From NCBI GenBank assembly GCA_024036415.1, contig JAMWET010004102.1, positions 26,001 to 90,000 of the forward strand: 64,000 nt of DNA. Direction: 5' to 3'. How positions within the stretch are numbered: the first letter of the stretch is position 1; each line of letters starts with the position of its first letter. The position numbers were made by a program, and so were the translations under genes. The notes beneath the pieces were generated by a model. That model was not told the origin of the DNA, ran no database searches, and saw nothing but the letters and a program-made list of their open reading frames with translations. The DNA comes from Prochilodus magdalenae. Its lineage: Eukaryota; Chordata; Actinopteri; Characiformes; Prochilodontidae. Below, one piece after another: positions 1 through 11,227 of the stretch.

Positions 1-119
1 TTCCTGCTTTCACCTGTTTTTCTGGTTTAACCAAACAAGTACAGACTAAAACTGCTGCCTGACACTCGCATGATAAAAGCTCTTATATCCTGACTGGATA
101 ATTCATTCAGTATATCCTG

Positions 120-440
120 ACGTACGGATTTGTAGAAACCAGCTCTCAACAACACGGCACCTGTGCTGAAGCTGGTTGAGCTGTTTACAGAGTAGGTATC
201 AGCTTATGCACCCTGCACTAGACGTCCAGGCTGGTGGTGGATCAGCGGTGTGTGGGCTTTCAGGCTTCTATGAAACATTAAATACCACAGTTCCTTGTGC
301 GTGACTGTGAAGCACTGCCCTGTTTTGACACTTCCTTTATTTTAGTTCTCATTTGGTTTGCATGAATTGTGACGTGTAATCATTTAACGCTCTGTTCAGT
401 AACCGTTCTGGTGGCGGCTCGTGTTAGAGGAGGTAGAGAG
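120..440 (-). promoter_or_regulatory. XCR1-like 5' block, gene body off the left edge
   Basis: This stretch aligns by eye with the blocks upstream of the receptor copies at 28,960-29,250 and 31,855-32,110. Shared words include the run around gagctgtttacagag, tcaggcttctatgaaac and ggtttgcatgaat. The minus-strand donor-like GTACGT at 125-120 matches the ones at 28,970 and 31,867. By position it should be the non-coding first exon and promoter of a receptor copy whose coding exons lie left of base 1. No coding sequence of that copy is visible here. Confidence 0.5.
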
Positions 441-1120
441 GGTGTTGGGTACTCACTGAAAGCTCTGACTATATCAATCAGCTCTTGTTGCTTAATCCAG
501 GCAAGTTATTTGTGCTATCTGGTGGAGAATCCAGAGAGAAGAATGAACTAAAGCACTATGAGGTGCGGTTCTCCACAGTTCTTGACGGTTCAACGGTTTT
601 CTATTTGTAAATGGCATTTTGGGAATTTGGGCGCTCCTGGTCCACACTTTACAATTTGCACACCCCTGTAATGTTTTAAAATGTGGCCTGTGCAAAAGCC
701 ATTACACTTTTTTATTTATTTATTTTGTGCTTTTATGTTCTCTGCTTTATGTTAAACTCAGAAAAATACACTTATTTTCATTTAGAAATAAATTGTCGTT
801 TGAAGGGAGGTCTTTAAACTTTTGCTTATAACTATGTAAGTGTGTATGAATTTTACAATAGGTAAAACACACCATGGTAAAAAATGGCTGTTTTTTTTCA
901 TTATGTAAAATAATTTAAAACAAGAAAAATCATGCCAGATATGTCTTTACCTTCCTTGTGAACTAGCTGTCAATATAATAAGCCTAAACCAAAACAGAAA
1001 CATTTCTGACAATCATCAACAAGTGGAGAAAAATGGCAAACCTGTGACTACAGAACATCCCTCAACTGATGAGAGGATCTGGAGAAAACAAGGACAACAT
1101 TTAAAAGGGAAAAAAAATTA
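441..1120. other. No gene recognised
   Basis: AT-rich intergenic DNA. Short ORFs here show no recognisable domain and no splice context. Nothing supportable beyond the receptor 5' block to the left and the Tc1-like relic to the right. Confidence 0.5.
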
Positions 1121-1127
1121 GTTAAGC

Positions 1128-1510
1128 TCACCAAAAAAAAATTAATCACCTTGTGTGTTTAAGGTGGTAGTAACTTCAGGCTCCTGCAGATGGCGCTGCA
1201 CAAGGATGATGGGGCTATAAATGCGTGTGGGTGTCTCGTTCCATGTGTGGAAAACTGCTCCAAAGCAGATGTTACTGATTGGCTAAAAGGAGTGACTGAT
1301 AATGTGGGTGTGTCCAAAGGTCATAGTGTGAAGGAAGTAGCTGAATCTGCAGGTGTATGGAAGCGTACGGTCATACAGGTCTACCAGCAGTGGCTAAAAT
1401 CCCAGTCTACAGGGAACTCTCCTCAGAACTGTACCAGGGAAGACATCCACCAAATCTGGACCAACTAACCAGTTTTTTGATACTAGAGTGGCTGAGCACT
1501 GATGTGGCCT
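1128..1510 (+). mobile_element. Tc1/mariner-like relic with N-terminal HTH
   Basis: The plus-strand reading frame at 1190-1468 holds a transposase-type helix-turn-helix (SVKEVAESAGVWKRTVIQVY) followed by a Ser/Thr-rich linker, as in the DNA-binding part of Tc1-like transposases. There is no DDE catalytic region, so it is a truncated relic. An inverted copy of the same sequence lies at about 34,900-35,370, and a fragment of its end at about 40,410-40,590. Confidence 0.65.
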
Positions 1511-1783
1511 ACATCCAGAAACATCTTTACGTTGTGATATACATGAATTACAGAAATGCTAAGATGAATGTTTTGTGTATGTACATATATGTATTTATCT
1601 GTTTATATTTGTATACTTCTATAAAATCTGGTCTTAAAAGGCAAACAAACTTAATAATGAAGGTCTTTTACAGAGATTACTGTTAAATCAAGAAATCTGC
1701 ACTGGATGGTTTAAATTCACTACAGACCAGAAAATAAACCATCAGCAATCAAACATTACATCAAGAAGGAAATCTATAATACT

Positions 1784-2046
1784 TTATATCATTGCTGTCC
1801 AAAGAAAAACAGGTATCTCCAAAATAGAAACTTTACAGGAGAGGCCAAAAACCTCATTTACTTAGAATTGGAAGTCAATGGAACCAGATGTCCTTCCAAA
1901 CAGTTTTGGGCCATATGTGTTGGTCCATTCTTCATGAAATTCCCACACAGTGTAAACAGCAGCTCATGTGATCAAATGAGGCATAAAAGTAAAAATCAAC
2001 AATGGAGATACATGTTTTTCTTTGGACAGCAGCGGTATGCTATACA
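1784..2046. mobile_element. MITE with TIR of the CTGTCCAAAGAAAAACA type
   Basis: The left end reads GCTGTCCAAAGAAAAACAGG and the right end is its reverse complement (tgtttttctttggacagcag), enclosing about 260 bp without coding potential. Two further copies lie at about 57,255-57,490 and 58,714-58,980. Terminal inverted repeats, fixed size and several copies make this a miniature inverted-repeat element; its superfamily is not clear to me. Confidence 0.75.
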
Positions 2047-2214
2047 TGTAGAAATGTGTCCTTCCAGGCTATGAGCTGGATGATGGTCATTTTTATACAC
2101 TTTCCAAAAAACTGCTGGCAGCCTTTCACTGAGATTTATCTGTAAACAAGGCTGAAGTATACTTCCTGTTCACCAGTTTCAAAATCTACTGTCCTGTTCC
2201 TACTACGGTGGCTG

Positions 2215-2772
2215 AGAAAGCTCAACGCACTGCAAATTAAAAACGCTCTGCAAAGTCTAAAAACACAAGCATCAAAATAACACGACTTGCAAACCATTAA
2301 CCGAACGCGCTGCAAAGTCTCAAACGCGCAGGAAACACTGAAAATACATGCAGCTTCCAAAACACAACGGGAGTGTTTCCGAGGGACACTGAAAGAGGAC
2401 GGACCCATTCGAGAGCGGGCTGTGTGGACCTGGATGTAGAGAAATATAAACACAAGAGCCTGGTCAATAACCGACTGAACATTCATTAATAAACAGATAA
2501 AACTTACTTTTGGAACTGGGGCTGTCTCAGCTCTACGTCCAGGTCCACGCAGCCCGCTCTCGAATAGGTCCATCCACTTTTAGTGTCCCTCGGAAACACT
2601 CCCGTGGTGTTTTGAGGCTTTTTGAATGTGTTTTAGAAGTTGCATGTATTTTCAGTGTTTGCTGTGCGTTTGAGACTTTGCAGCGCGTTCGGTTAATGGT
2701 TTGCAAGCGGTCTCATTTTGATGCTTGTGTTTTGAGACTTTGCAGTGTGTTTTTAACTTTCAGTGCGTATGT
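2215..2772. mobile_element. Foldback (long inverted repeat) element
   Basis: Two arms of about 255-260 bp are imperfect reverse complements: 2215-2480 and about 2512-2772, with a spacer of about 30 bp. Matching words are tgcaaagtct / agactttgca, gtttccgagggacact / agtgtccctcggaaac, and gagagcgggctg / cagcccgctctc. The ORFs called on both strands reflect the symmetry and encode nothing recognisable. The shape suits a foldback DNA transposon. Confidence 0.8.
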
Positions 2773-3284
2773 TCCACTTTAAATGTCGCAGCTAGTACAG
2801 GTGCCATCACATAAATGTGGCATAATTTAATGTGTAGCAAAACAAGCTGGTGAACAGCAACCAATGTCAAGGTTTCACTCAGCGTTTGAAGAGAGGAACA
2901 GTCCTATCTTTATTAGCACCACAGCCTCACTAGCACCAACAGCAGCTTTTATTTACTTTGTACTGATGTCAAGATTAAAAGCCAGTAGCTAGTGTACAGG
3001 TAACGTTAACTACAAGTGAGCTTAGTGGCGAGTCTCCTGAGGCCCTAGGAATAAAATCAGCATGGACCCCCCTTTCCCCCCGTTGTTAAACAACCTTGGG
3101 CAGTCACTGCACTGTGGGTGGTAATGCTTTCTATGATACTCCTCTGGTACACGCATGAGCCTGTGGATCGAGGAATGTCAAATGCCTGCACGACTTCGGA
3201 AATGGATGGTCCCATCTATCTGGCACCCACTGTCATGCCTCTATCAAACCTTGTTGACAATTCACGCTGCCTCGCCATGAGCAC

Positions 3285-5359
3285 TTACTGAATGTAAGGG
3301 ATTACCTCAACATCAGACACACACAAACTGCCAGAATGAATTTCTTCCATTTGCATTTCATGGGAGTCTATGCTAATACAGCATATAAACACTTTCCGTA
3401 GGAACGTCCGCAAATGATTCTTGAACTTCACACCAACAAAAACATAAAGCACTGGATTAACACAGCAGTGGAAGTAGGCGAGCAGTCTGCAGACATAAAA
3501 CACATACTCAAGACGATTGGTCACATCACAGTCTGTAAAAGGCTCGATCTGATGAAAGGTTAAGGTCTGCAGAAACATCACAATGTTATAAGGAGCCCAG
3601 CTTACAAAGAACACCAGCACAACACAGGAGATCAGTCTTATGGCCCTGTCTCTGTTGTTTGTTCTCAACCGGATGATGCCCTGCAGAAATCTTATGCTGC
3701 AAAATCCCATGACTAAAAAGGCAATAATAAAAAAAGCGTTCTGCTGATACGTAACGCCAACGGTAGTTTTCATGCTGTTGTATTCACAGTGATGTTTGTT
3801 AGGGTCTGCAGGGTCAGCCATGACTTCACTGTATAGTGAGGCTGGTAATGCTGCTGCAAAGCTAAACACCCAGGCAATGGGCAACGCAAACCTCTGCAGT
3901 CTTTTCCAGACAGACTGAGGATGGACCACTGCTGCATAACTCTGAATGGTCATCATAATCAGGAACACGGTGCTGCTATAAAACCCAACAGAGAAGACGA
4001 AGTTCACAGTTTTACACATGAAATTACCAAACGTCCAGCTCCAGATGTAGTAACAGGCCCAAAACGGAAGTCCAAGAGTGAAGATCAGGTCAGACACAGC
4101 CAAGTTGAAGAGGAAGATGTTGGTGAGTGATCTCAGGTTTTCATAGAGTCCCAGGATCAGCAGAACCAGTACATTACCAACGAGGCTGAGGAGAACCACA
4201 ACGGTGAAGAATATGGGAACTACAATAGATCCGACTTTTGCCACAGATTCCTTGTGACATATTTCATCATCATAGTCATCACAGTCAACTGTACCATTTC
4301 CACATTCTTCCTCTGTACTGTTTTCTGGAAAACAAAGAAAGGACAGTTAGACCCTATAGACACTTCTACTCACCAGTCTGTACCGAATCAGTGCTCTGTG
4401 CAGTGTACGAGTGGTGAACAGTCTGGATGACACATATACTTGGGGTTCCATATGGGATCAGATGACAGTCAGGCTTGAGGCCTCATGGTGTGGCCATGCT
4501 GTGGAGTGACACACTGCACCAGCTGTTGGTGAGATAATCTGAGGGGGCCATTGCATCCAACAGTCAGTTAGCCCAGTAGTGATCAAACCAGGGCTACTAA
4601 TAGCTTAGCGATATGTGCAGGCCACCCTCCAGCCATGTGTTACCACTCAAGGCAGGGCTTCTGACTCAGCAGGATAATGTTCACCTGGCCTGCCCAGTAA
4701 CCAGATGATTCGACATTTGAGCACTATGGGAACAGCCAGGATGCCAGCTTCTGCAGTCCTACCAGTGCGCAGGATCTACAGGACCAAATTGTGATGTACG
4801 CCTCCACGCCCCACCGTATCTCCTCTGGTATCCAGGGTAGGTGGCCCGAAAGGGGACCTACTTTCAATTGTACAGTTTTCCCCAAAAACGTATTCTTCCA
4901 CTCACTACTATATATCAGCATTACATTCACACACAAGGTTTCACTCAGTTCCAACAATGCCTTCTTGGCCCATTGTTATATTTAGTCAGTGAGTTTATAT
5001 AGAGAACTTGCTTACCCATTTCTGTCTCCTGAACTGTTCTGGGTACAGCCTCAGGGAACCTGCTCCTAATATGAAAAACATTTCATGAAGGTTTTCTGCT
5101 TGTACCAGTTCTTCTTGTTTAACCAACCAGGGGACATCCTGGCTGGCACTAGCGTAGTAAAAGTGAGACACGTCATTCAGTACAACATTCCTTGTACATT
5201 TACCACAGAGATGCACTTTGTAGTTCTACAGTTACGGACTGTAGTCCATCTGTTTCTCTGTATACTGTGATACGCTGTTCTTCAATGGTCAGGACCACCA
5301 CAGGACCACCACATAGCAGGTATTATCAAAAAGTTTATATACAGTCATTGCTTACCCAT
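3285..5359 (-). CDS. xcr1: XCR1-like chemokine receptor, copy 1 (two coding exons)
   Basis: Class A seven-helix receptor of the chemokine family, expected in the plasma membrane of leukocytes. Exon with the start codon: 5400-5356, ending ATG-G before donor GTAAGC; long exon: 4324-3285 after acceptor TTTTCCAG. Together 347 residues, in frame. A duplicate start exon at 5019-5016 is an alternative. The N-terminus (about 32 residues) is acidic with NST and NGT sites, Tyr19 and several Cys. Seen: LAVSD in TM2, LPFWA, Cys in GNFMC (ECL1) and HHCEYN (ECL2), SWAPYN in TM6, NPVLY in TM7, then VFVGVKF, which resembles mammalian XCR1. The DRY position reads Q-S-Y (129-131), so the nearly invariant Arg is lost. 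The C-tail is about 26 residues longer than in copies 4 and 9. XCR1-like is a family call; the ligand is inferred. Confidence 0.88.
5016..5060 (-). other. Duplicate start-codon exon of XCR1-like copy 1
   Basis: The bases around 5011-5030 repeat the start exon at 5351-5375 (cttacccattt, then ctcctgaactg) with the same ATG-G and donor GTAAGC. Similarity fades after about 25 bp, and the flanking word gagtttatatag resembles aagtttatatac at 5330. It could be an alternative start exon for the 3285 gene or dead sequence from a local duplication. Confidence 0.5.
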
Positions 5360-5509
5360 TTCTCTCTCCTGAACTGTCACACGGAGGGAGGACTAGAACA
5401 CTACAACACAGAGAGAGAAGGAGTAAAGGCAGATATTCACTGGGAGGTTAGGAATTCTAGTTGTTTGCTTCCTCCACACTGTGCTCGAAAACTAAAACAA
5501 GGAAAGGTA

Positions 5510-5720
5510 AAATACGTACCTGCAGGTTTGTAGGAAACAGTACTGTGCTGAAGCTGTCTGAGCTGTTTACAGAGCAGCTATAGAAGTCCAGTCTGTTCTG
5601 CCTGCTGGATATGCAGTGTGTGTGCTCGATCGAGCTTTTAAGAGATCCTCTCCTGGAATATGCAGTTGCATGTGACTGTTGTTTCACTTTCACAACCACT
5701 TTATTGCAGTCAGCAGTAAT
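5510..5720 (-). promoter_or_regulatory. 5' exon and promoter block of XCR1-like copy 1, with ISRE-like site
   Basis: On the minus strand a transcript here would end its non-coding exon with CTGCAG followed by donor GTACGT (5519-5514). The next exon acceptor is a pyrimidine-rich tract ending TTGTAG at about 5401. At 5691-5681 the minus strand reads GAAAGTGAAAC, an exact match to the interferon-stimulated response element core GAAANNGAAAC. The same site sits at the equivalent place in the block at 31,855-32,110. Exon limits are inferred by comparison of copies, not from transcripts. Confidence 0.5.
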
Positions 5721-5799
5721 AAGAGCAGTGAGCAGTCTGCTGACACTAAACTCATAGCCAAGACAAATGGACACAGCACATTCTTACAGTGGGCTAGAA

Positions 5800-6640
5800 G
5801 TGCAAAACAAATTACATTTTAGGAAACAAAATTACAAAATCAAAAACTATTTTACAGGGGCAAATAATTACATTTCCAAAAAAAAAATTACCAAATTAAA
5901 AACAATTTTACAAGGGCAAAAAATTACATTTCCAAAAATAAAATTGCAAAATCAAAAACTATTTTAGAAGGGCAAATAATTACATTTCCAAAAATAAAAT
6001 TACAAAATCAAAAACTATTTTACAAGGGCAAATAATTACATTTCCAAAAATAAAATTACAAAATTAAAAACTATTTTACAAGGGCAAATAATTACATTTC
6101 CAAAAATAAAATTACAAAATTAAAATTTATTTTACAAGGGCAAATAATTACATTTCCAAAAATAAAATTACAAAATGAATAACTATTTTACAAGGGCAAA
6201 TAATTACATTTCCAAAAATAAAATTACAAAATTAAAAACTATTTTACAAGGGCAAATAATTACATTTCCAAAAATAAAATTACAAAATTAAAAACTATTT
6301 TACAAGGGCAAATGCAAAAATTACATTTAAAAAAAACCAAAATTATCAAATCAAAAACTATTTGATCAAGGCAAATAATTACATTTCCAAAAATAAAATT
6401 ACAAAATCAAAAACTATTTTACAAAGGCAAAAAATTACTTTTCCAAAAATAAAATTACAAAATCAAAAACTATTTTAGAAGGGCAAATAATTACATTTCC
6501 AAAAATAAAATTACAAAATTAAAATTTATTTTACAAGGGCAAATAATTACATTTCCAAAAATAAATTTACAAAATGAATAACTATTTTACAAGGGCAAAT
6601 ACAAAAAAATTTACATTTCAAAAAACAAAATTACAATGTG
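5800..6640. repeat. Minisatellite, about 56-bp AT-rich unit, about 14 copies
   Basis: A tandem array whose unit contains the words aattacatttccaaaaat, aaaattacaaaat and ctattttacaagggcaaat. Successive gggcaaat words are 56 bp apart (for example 5970 and 6026). Units differ by a few substitutions, and there is a disrupted stretch near 6310-6360. No coding function. Confidence 0.9.
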
Positions 6641-7479
6641 AAACACATTGACCAGTACCAAAACAATTTTACATACTGTGAATTCTGATGGAAAGGTTGG
6701 GTCTAACACACAGGAAGTGCCCGTTGAGGACCCCTGTTTATTAAACTGTAGTTGGTAGAGTGAGTGGAGTTTGGGAGGGTCACGACGCTAAAGCATGATT
6801 TGTTCATTTTGTGGCACGTGTTTTAGCCAACTGATCCGCTTTCGTTTTCTGCAGAATTCACTGTTTATGTTTCGGTACTGGTAAAAGTGTTTCAGGTCGT
6901 GTCTGCTAAATTTGTTTTTATTTTTGTAATTTGGTTTTCTGAAACGTAAAAGGCTTGAACAAATCAGATGCTTACAGATAAAAATAGAAGTGATGGCTTT
7001 AATCCTACACCATGTGGTAAGTATGACAATCTCCAAAACATGAGGAAAGGGAAAAAAACAAACCAGGGCAGAGGCCAAAAACAGGAAATCCAAACTGGGA
7101 AACAAAACCAAAGGGAAAGTCCAACAACAGAGTTAAAACCCTAGGAGGAAAATACACAGAGAAAGAAACTGGACCGGAGTGCTCAAAACACGAAGTACAC
7201 AGAGGCCATACTTTGCAATGGGTCAGTGAGAGAGAGGAGTATATATACAAACGGACTAAACTGCCAACGGTTGTTATTAATACTCGGGTGACCTGGGACG
7301 AGGAAGTGGATAGTGATTTGTTGAGTGTGGGAGTCTCCTGTATGTGATCTCCTGTAAGATCCTGGGAAATGAAGTTCAGAGAGTCAACTGAACCAGCCAG
7401 TGAAATGGAGTAGGGAGTACTGCAAGGTGTAGCAACAGGAAGTGTGACGGGAGAGAGTCTTCTCAGCCTTCGTACATTC

Positions 7480-7700
7480 TGTATGCACCTAAATCTGATG
7501 AAAAGTTAAGGATGACATCAATGTCACAATGTTCTGTGTCTGATCGGGAGCCGAGGATGACTGGGATACGGTTCTGTCTGTATATGACACCAATGGTGGC
7601 TTTGAAGCTGTTAAACTCTGAGCATCGTTTGTTGGGTCCAACATGGTTTCACTGTAGAGTGTAGCTGGCAGTGATGCTCTGAAGCTAAACACACTAGTAG
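7480..7700 (-). pseudogene. XCR1-like pseudogene fragment, copy 2
   Basis: The minus strand carries two joined pieces of the receptor. The first is the end of TM4 into ECL2 (FSFRASLPATLYSETM, then a Cys-containing ECL2 remnant); the second is the end of TM6 into ECL3 (NIVTLMSSLTFHQI). TM5 and most of TM6 between them are missing, and no TM1-TM3 or TM7 is present nearby. It is dead sequence. Confidence 0.75.
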
Positions 7701-8749
7701 GAGGTCCAGATTGATCATATATATACCGCTATATATATCAATCACATGTCGAATATATTTCCATTTAAAGGAAAATTTCTGAAACGGAAAGAAAAGACTG
7801 TTGAAGAAATGGCGTGACTCTGACTATTAACTACAGCTGCACTTTAAATGCTTCCACATTTTTCAAGATTCTTATTATAAGCTCTGTGGACAAAAATATC
7901 AGTTCCCTCTGTGATGCTCTGGGGGGGTTTAATTACGGATAAATGGGATCCTTGGTTGAGATGACATGAGTGCATTTGAACCATAGTGTCTACACTGAGC
8001 TGCTGGACATCTGGGTTTTGCTTTATACTCATCCTCCATATCAAGGACCCTGACATTCCTATTCCTGTATTCCAAGATGATTGTTCTCATGTTCACAGGG
8101 CTGCAAATGTGACTGATTGGCGGGATGAACATTCAGGAGTATTCACACATCTGGAATAGATCTGAATCCTCCTGTAAATCTGTTGGACTACATGGAACAA
8201 CATGTAAAACACCAGGGAAGGCATCTGAATCTGGCACCAGCTGTCCAGTTCTTTAATGTAAGAGTGTCTGAACACTGATGTGGCCTACATCCAGAAACTT
8301 GTCCAGTACATGCCAAACCCAACCACAGCTGTTATTAGGGCTTGTGGAGGTGTTACATGTTGTTAGGTATGATTCAGTCACAGGGGGGGAAGAGAAATGT
8401 TTTGTGCTTAGTGTGTAGGTTTGACATTGTGGGACATGAACAAAACCACTGCCTGACACATGTATAATCAGATCCACACGTACCAGCACAACACACACTC
8501 ACACACCACTGTGGGGGTTCTGTGGGGGACCTAAGCATTGAAGAACAGGGTAATAAAGTATACAGAGAAACAGATGGACTACAGCCTGTAACTGTAGAAC
8601 TACAGAGTGCCCCTATACAGTGGTGTGAAAAAGTGTTTCATGATTTCTTATTATTCATTTTGCATGTTTGTCACTCTGAAACACAAGAATGAAGGTGAAA
8701 AAGTGTTTGAAGCTGATGAAATAAACAGTGAGTGTAAATACAAGACTGG

Positions 8750-8972
8750 TGTACTTACATTTACCTGACGCTCTTATCCAGAGTGACTTACAAGGGTAAT
8801 CATATTACAGGTGGGCCAGTGTAGTGTTAGGAGTCTTGCCCAAGGACTCTTATTGGTGTAGTGCAGCGTAGTCACCCAGACCGGGATTTGAACCCCATTC
8901 TCCCACATGTGGTGTTGACTCTTTGGTGGGTAGTGGTGTTATCTGCTGAGCTACACCAACCACACCATACTT
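8750..8972 (-). repeat. tRNA-derived SINE, copy 1
   Basis: Read on the minus strand it begins like a tRNA: GGTGTAGCTCAGCAG (A-box-like) and, further on, a diverged B-box-like segment, followed by a body ending in a sequence complementary to ttacatttacctgacgctct. Close copies sit at 49,917-50,132 and 63,190-63,405, where the B box is an exact or near match to GGTTCRANTCC. Internal pol III promoter plus several copies in one orientation supports a SINE. Confidence 0.75.
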
Positions 8973-9626
8973 AATGAGGTAGGCTGTCATTGTAAATGTA
9001 ACAGTCTTCAGACACCCCTTCTGATGAATGAATTCAGCTACTTGTTGGCACAGGTGTTGAATTGCTTAGAGAAAGCTGGTATAATCTCTATAGGAAAGTT
9101 GTCTATGGAACAGTATGACCTGAAGCAGCCAGATGTGTGTAAAGCCACCCAGCACTGGGCTGTGGAGCAGGGAAACTGGACTCCTTCTTTTACTTTTGGG
9201 ATGGGTTGTAGTTTTTAAAACATCAGGCAATGAGTCAGGTGTTCAGTCAACATCAGTACCTACTGAATACTAATAAATCCTCACAGCAATGTTCCAACAT
9301 CCAGTGGAAAGTCTTTCCAGAAGGGTAGAGGGATTTTGTTTCATTTGTGTCCCTGAAAGCTGAAGTTAAAACTAACCTCAGTCAGTGTGTCAATTAAAAA
9401 ACACACGTCTGCCACTAGATGGAGCTATATCTCAAGTTTAACTCAGGTTTACCCAGCTAGAGAAAGTGTTAATCAGTCTTGATGAAGCTGTTTCAGAATG
9501 AATCTAAAACGAGTGGCCTCTGGATTAGATGTTCTGTAGCAGTTGTTTTCTCTAAATACTCTCATATTGAAGTGTTTTTACACTAAGCTGAGTTCACCCT
9601 GCTAAACCAGACCAGAAAGCAAACAG

Positions 9627-10476
9627 TGGGCAAGAGAAGTATTTGATACACTGCCAATTTTGCAAGTTTTCCCACCTACAGAGAATGAAGAGGTCTGTAT
9701 CGTAGGTACACTTCAGAATTTTTGTTGGTTTGTAGGTGATCAGATACTTTTTTCATGCAATAAAATGCAAAAAACATCTTGTCATGGCCTCTGGATGCCA
9801 AGCTGTCTAACGCTATACTGCCCCCCTGTGGAAGAGTAGATTCAGAGTAGATCTCAACTCCTATTTAGTTAAGTTTCACTTCCTGTTTTGGGTTAGGAGA
9901 GCACATGGCTGGTGCTGGAGACCTTTCTCGTCATGTGTTGAGCTGTAAGAAGACTTTATTTTGGTAGTGAAGCCGCAGAAGACCATATCTGTAAGTTTTT
10001 ATGTTTCATGAGGAGGATTGTGTGTTACAATAACTTTCACAAGGAAATAATTCAGCTATGTATGAGACATAATGTAGCCATGTAGCTCAGATGTTGTTTT
10101 GATTCATTTGCGGTGTTTTCTCTTTTGTGCATATCAACGTTTTCCGTACGTACCTCATTCTTTGTGAAGATTGTTCTGTTTGTGTAACTCCATCTAAAGA
10201 AACTGTATTTGTGGATCCCTTGTATTACAGTTTCACAGTCGTGACATCTTCAGTAAAGTTCAGTGATAACGCCACAGTCCGGTCTATGAGCCTTTTCTGG
10301 GGTTTCTCGATTGTTTGGGCTAGCTGGATAACCACTTTGGCACAAGAGGATAGCCAGCATACATCTGGTCTCTCACAGTTGAAGTGTACCTGTGATACAA
10401 ATGATAGACCCCTCCATTATTTAGGTGGGAAAACTTGAAAAATCGGCATTGTATCAAATACTTTTTTTCCCCAGCA
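9627..10476. mobile_element. MITE with internal insertion
   Basis: The ends read gaagtatttgatacactgcc (left) and the near-inverse ggcattgtatcaaatactt (right, ending at about 10,466). The paralogous copy at 36,435-36,775 is about 340 bp. Here the interior is interrupted at about 9,778-10,362 by about 585 bp (from cttgtcatggcctctgg to ggatagccagcat) that is absent from the other copy. The insert has no recognisable coding domain. Terminal sequence resembles Tc1/mariner-type inverted repeats. Confidence 0.65.
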
Positions 10477-10559
10477 TGCTGGTTTAAGCTGTTCAAGTGC
10501 AAGTTGAGCATCTCAATGGCCCAACAAGCTAGACTGATTTGCTCTGCATTCCTTTCATG

Positions 10560-11165
10560 TAAGGGGAAAGAATGGGACTAGAGACAATCTTAATAAAGCC
10601 TACACTTGTACAGAAGCTGTGTGCGAAAACATTCTCTGTCAGATCCAGGTTCATGCTGCATCAAGTAGACCGGCATATACACCGCCAAACACAGGAGAAC
10701 TCCAAGAGACCACTATGGGCCGAACACAGGGTGGTGGTGACAGTGCACATGTCTGGGGAATGTTTTGCTGGCATGATTTTGGAGCAAAGTTTCTGAATAC
10801 CATCAGTTACTTGCCTAGTGCCTGGGATGTGTTGATGTTCCTCCCTAAAAGTAATGGTACCTACAGTATCAACAGGATCAGGCCCCACAGCACAAGGGTA
10901 GTGCATGAGTGGTTTGCACAACTCACCCAATATCAATCCATTGGAGCACATCTGGGAAGACTTGGATTGCCAGGTTCACCGCGCTAATCCACAACGTGAG
11001 GGACCTCAGTGCTCTGCTTCAGGTTGAATTGGCATGAAGGCTTCCGGATACAATCTGTTACCTAATATAGTCTATGCCATGATGTTGCACTAGTGTCATC
11101 TAAGCCAGTTTACACACCTGTGCAAACGGTCATTCGCACTTTTAGGTAGGTGGTCATAATATTCT
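10560..11165 (+). pseudogene. Tc1-like transposase relic A, copy 1
   Basis: Broken plus-strand frames resemble the C-terminal half of Tc1-like DDE transposases: GGGDSAHVWGMFCWHDFG (the family's GGGSIMVWG segment), and a later stretch encoding an S-x-D-L-N-P-x-E-H-x-W-E-like region around 10,930-10,985. Several stops and frameshifts make it inactive. Related copies are at 17,190-17,960 and 36,840-37,480. The first and third sit at equivalent places in a segmental duplication. Confidence 0.7.
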
Positions 11166-11227
11166 GATAAACACTGAAAACAAAATACAGCAAAACCAAA
11201 CATGCCGGAATAAAACACAGTATGAAG

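Noticed and set aside
1..119. Coding exon of a receptor at the left edge
   Set aside because: The 5' block at 120-440 predicts one further left, but no receptor codons are present in the first 119 bases.
3921..4130. Plus-strand frames (also 18,727, 28,141, 38,092) recurring opposite the receptors
   Set aside because: They recur only because the receptor copies are homologous; they are antisense shadows of TM1-TM4.
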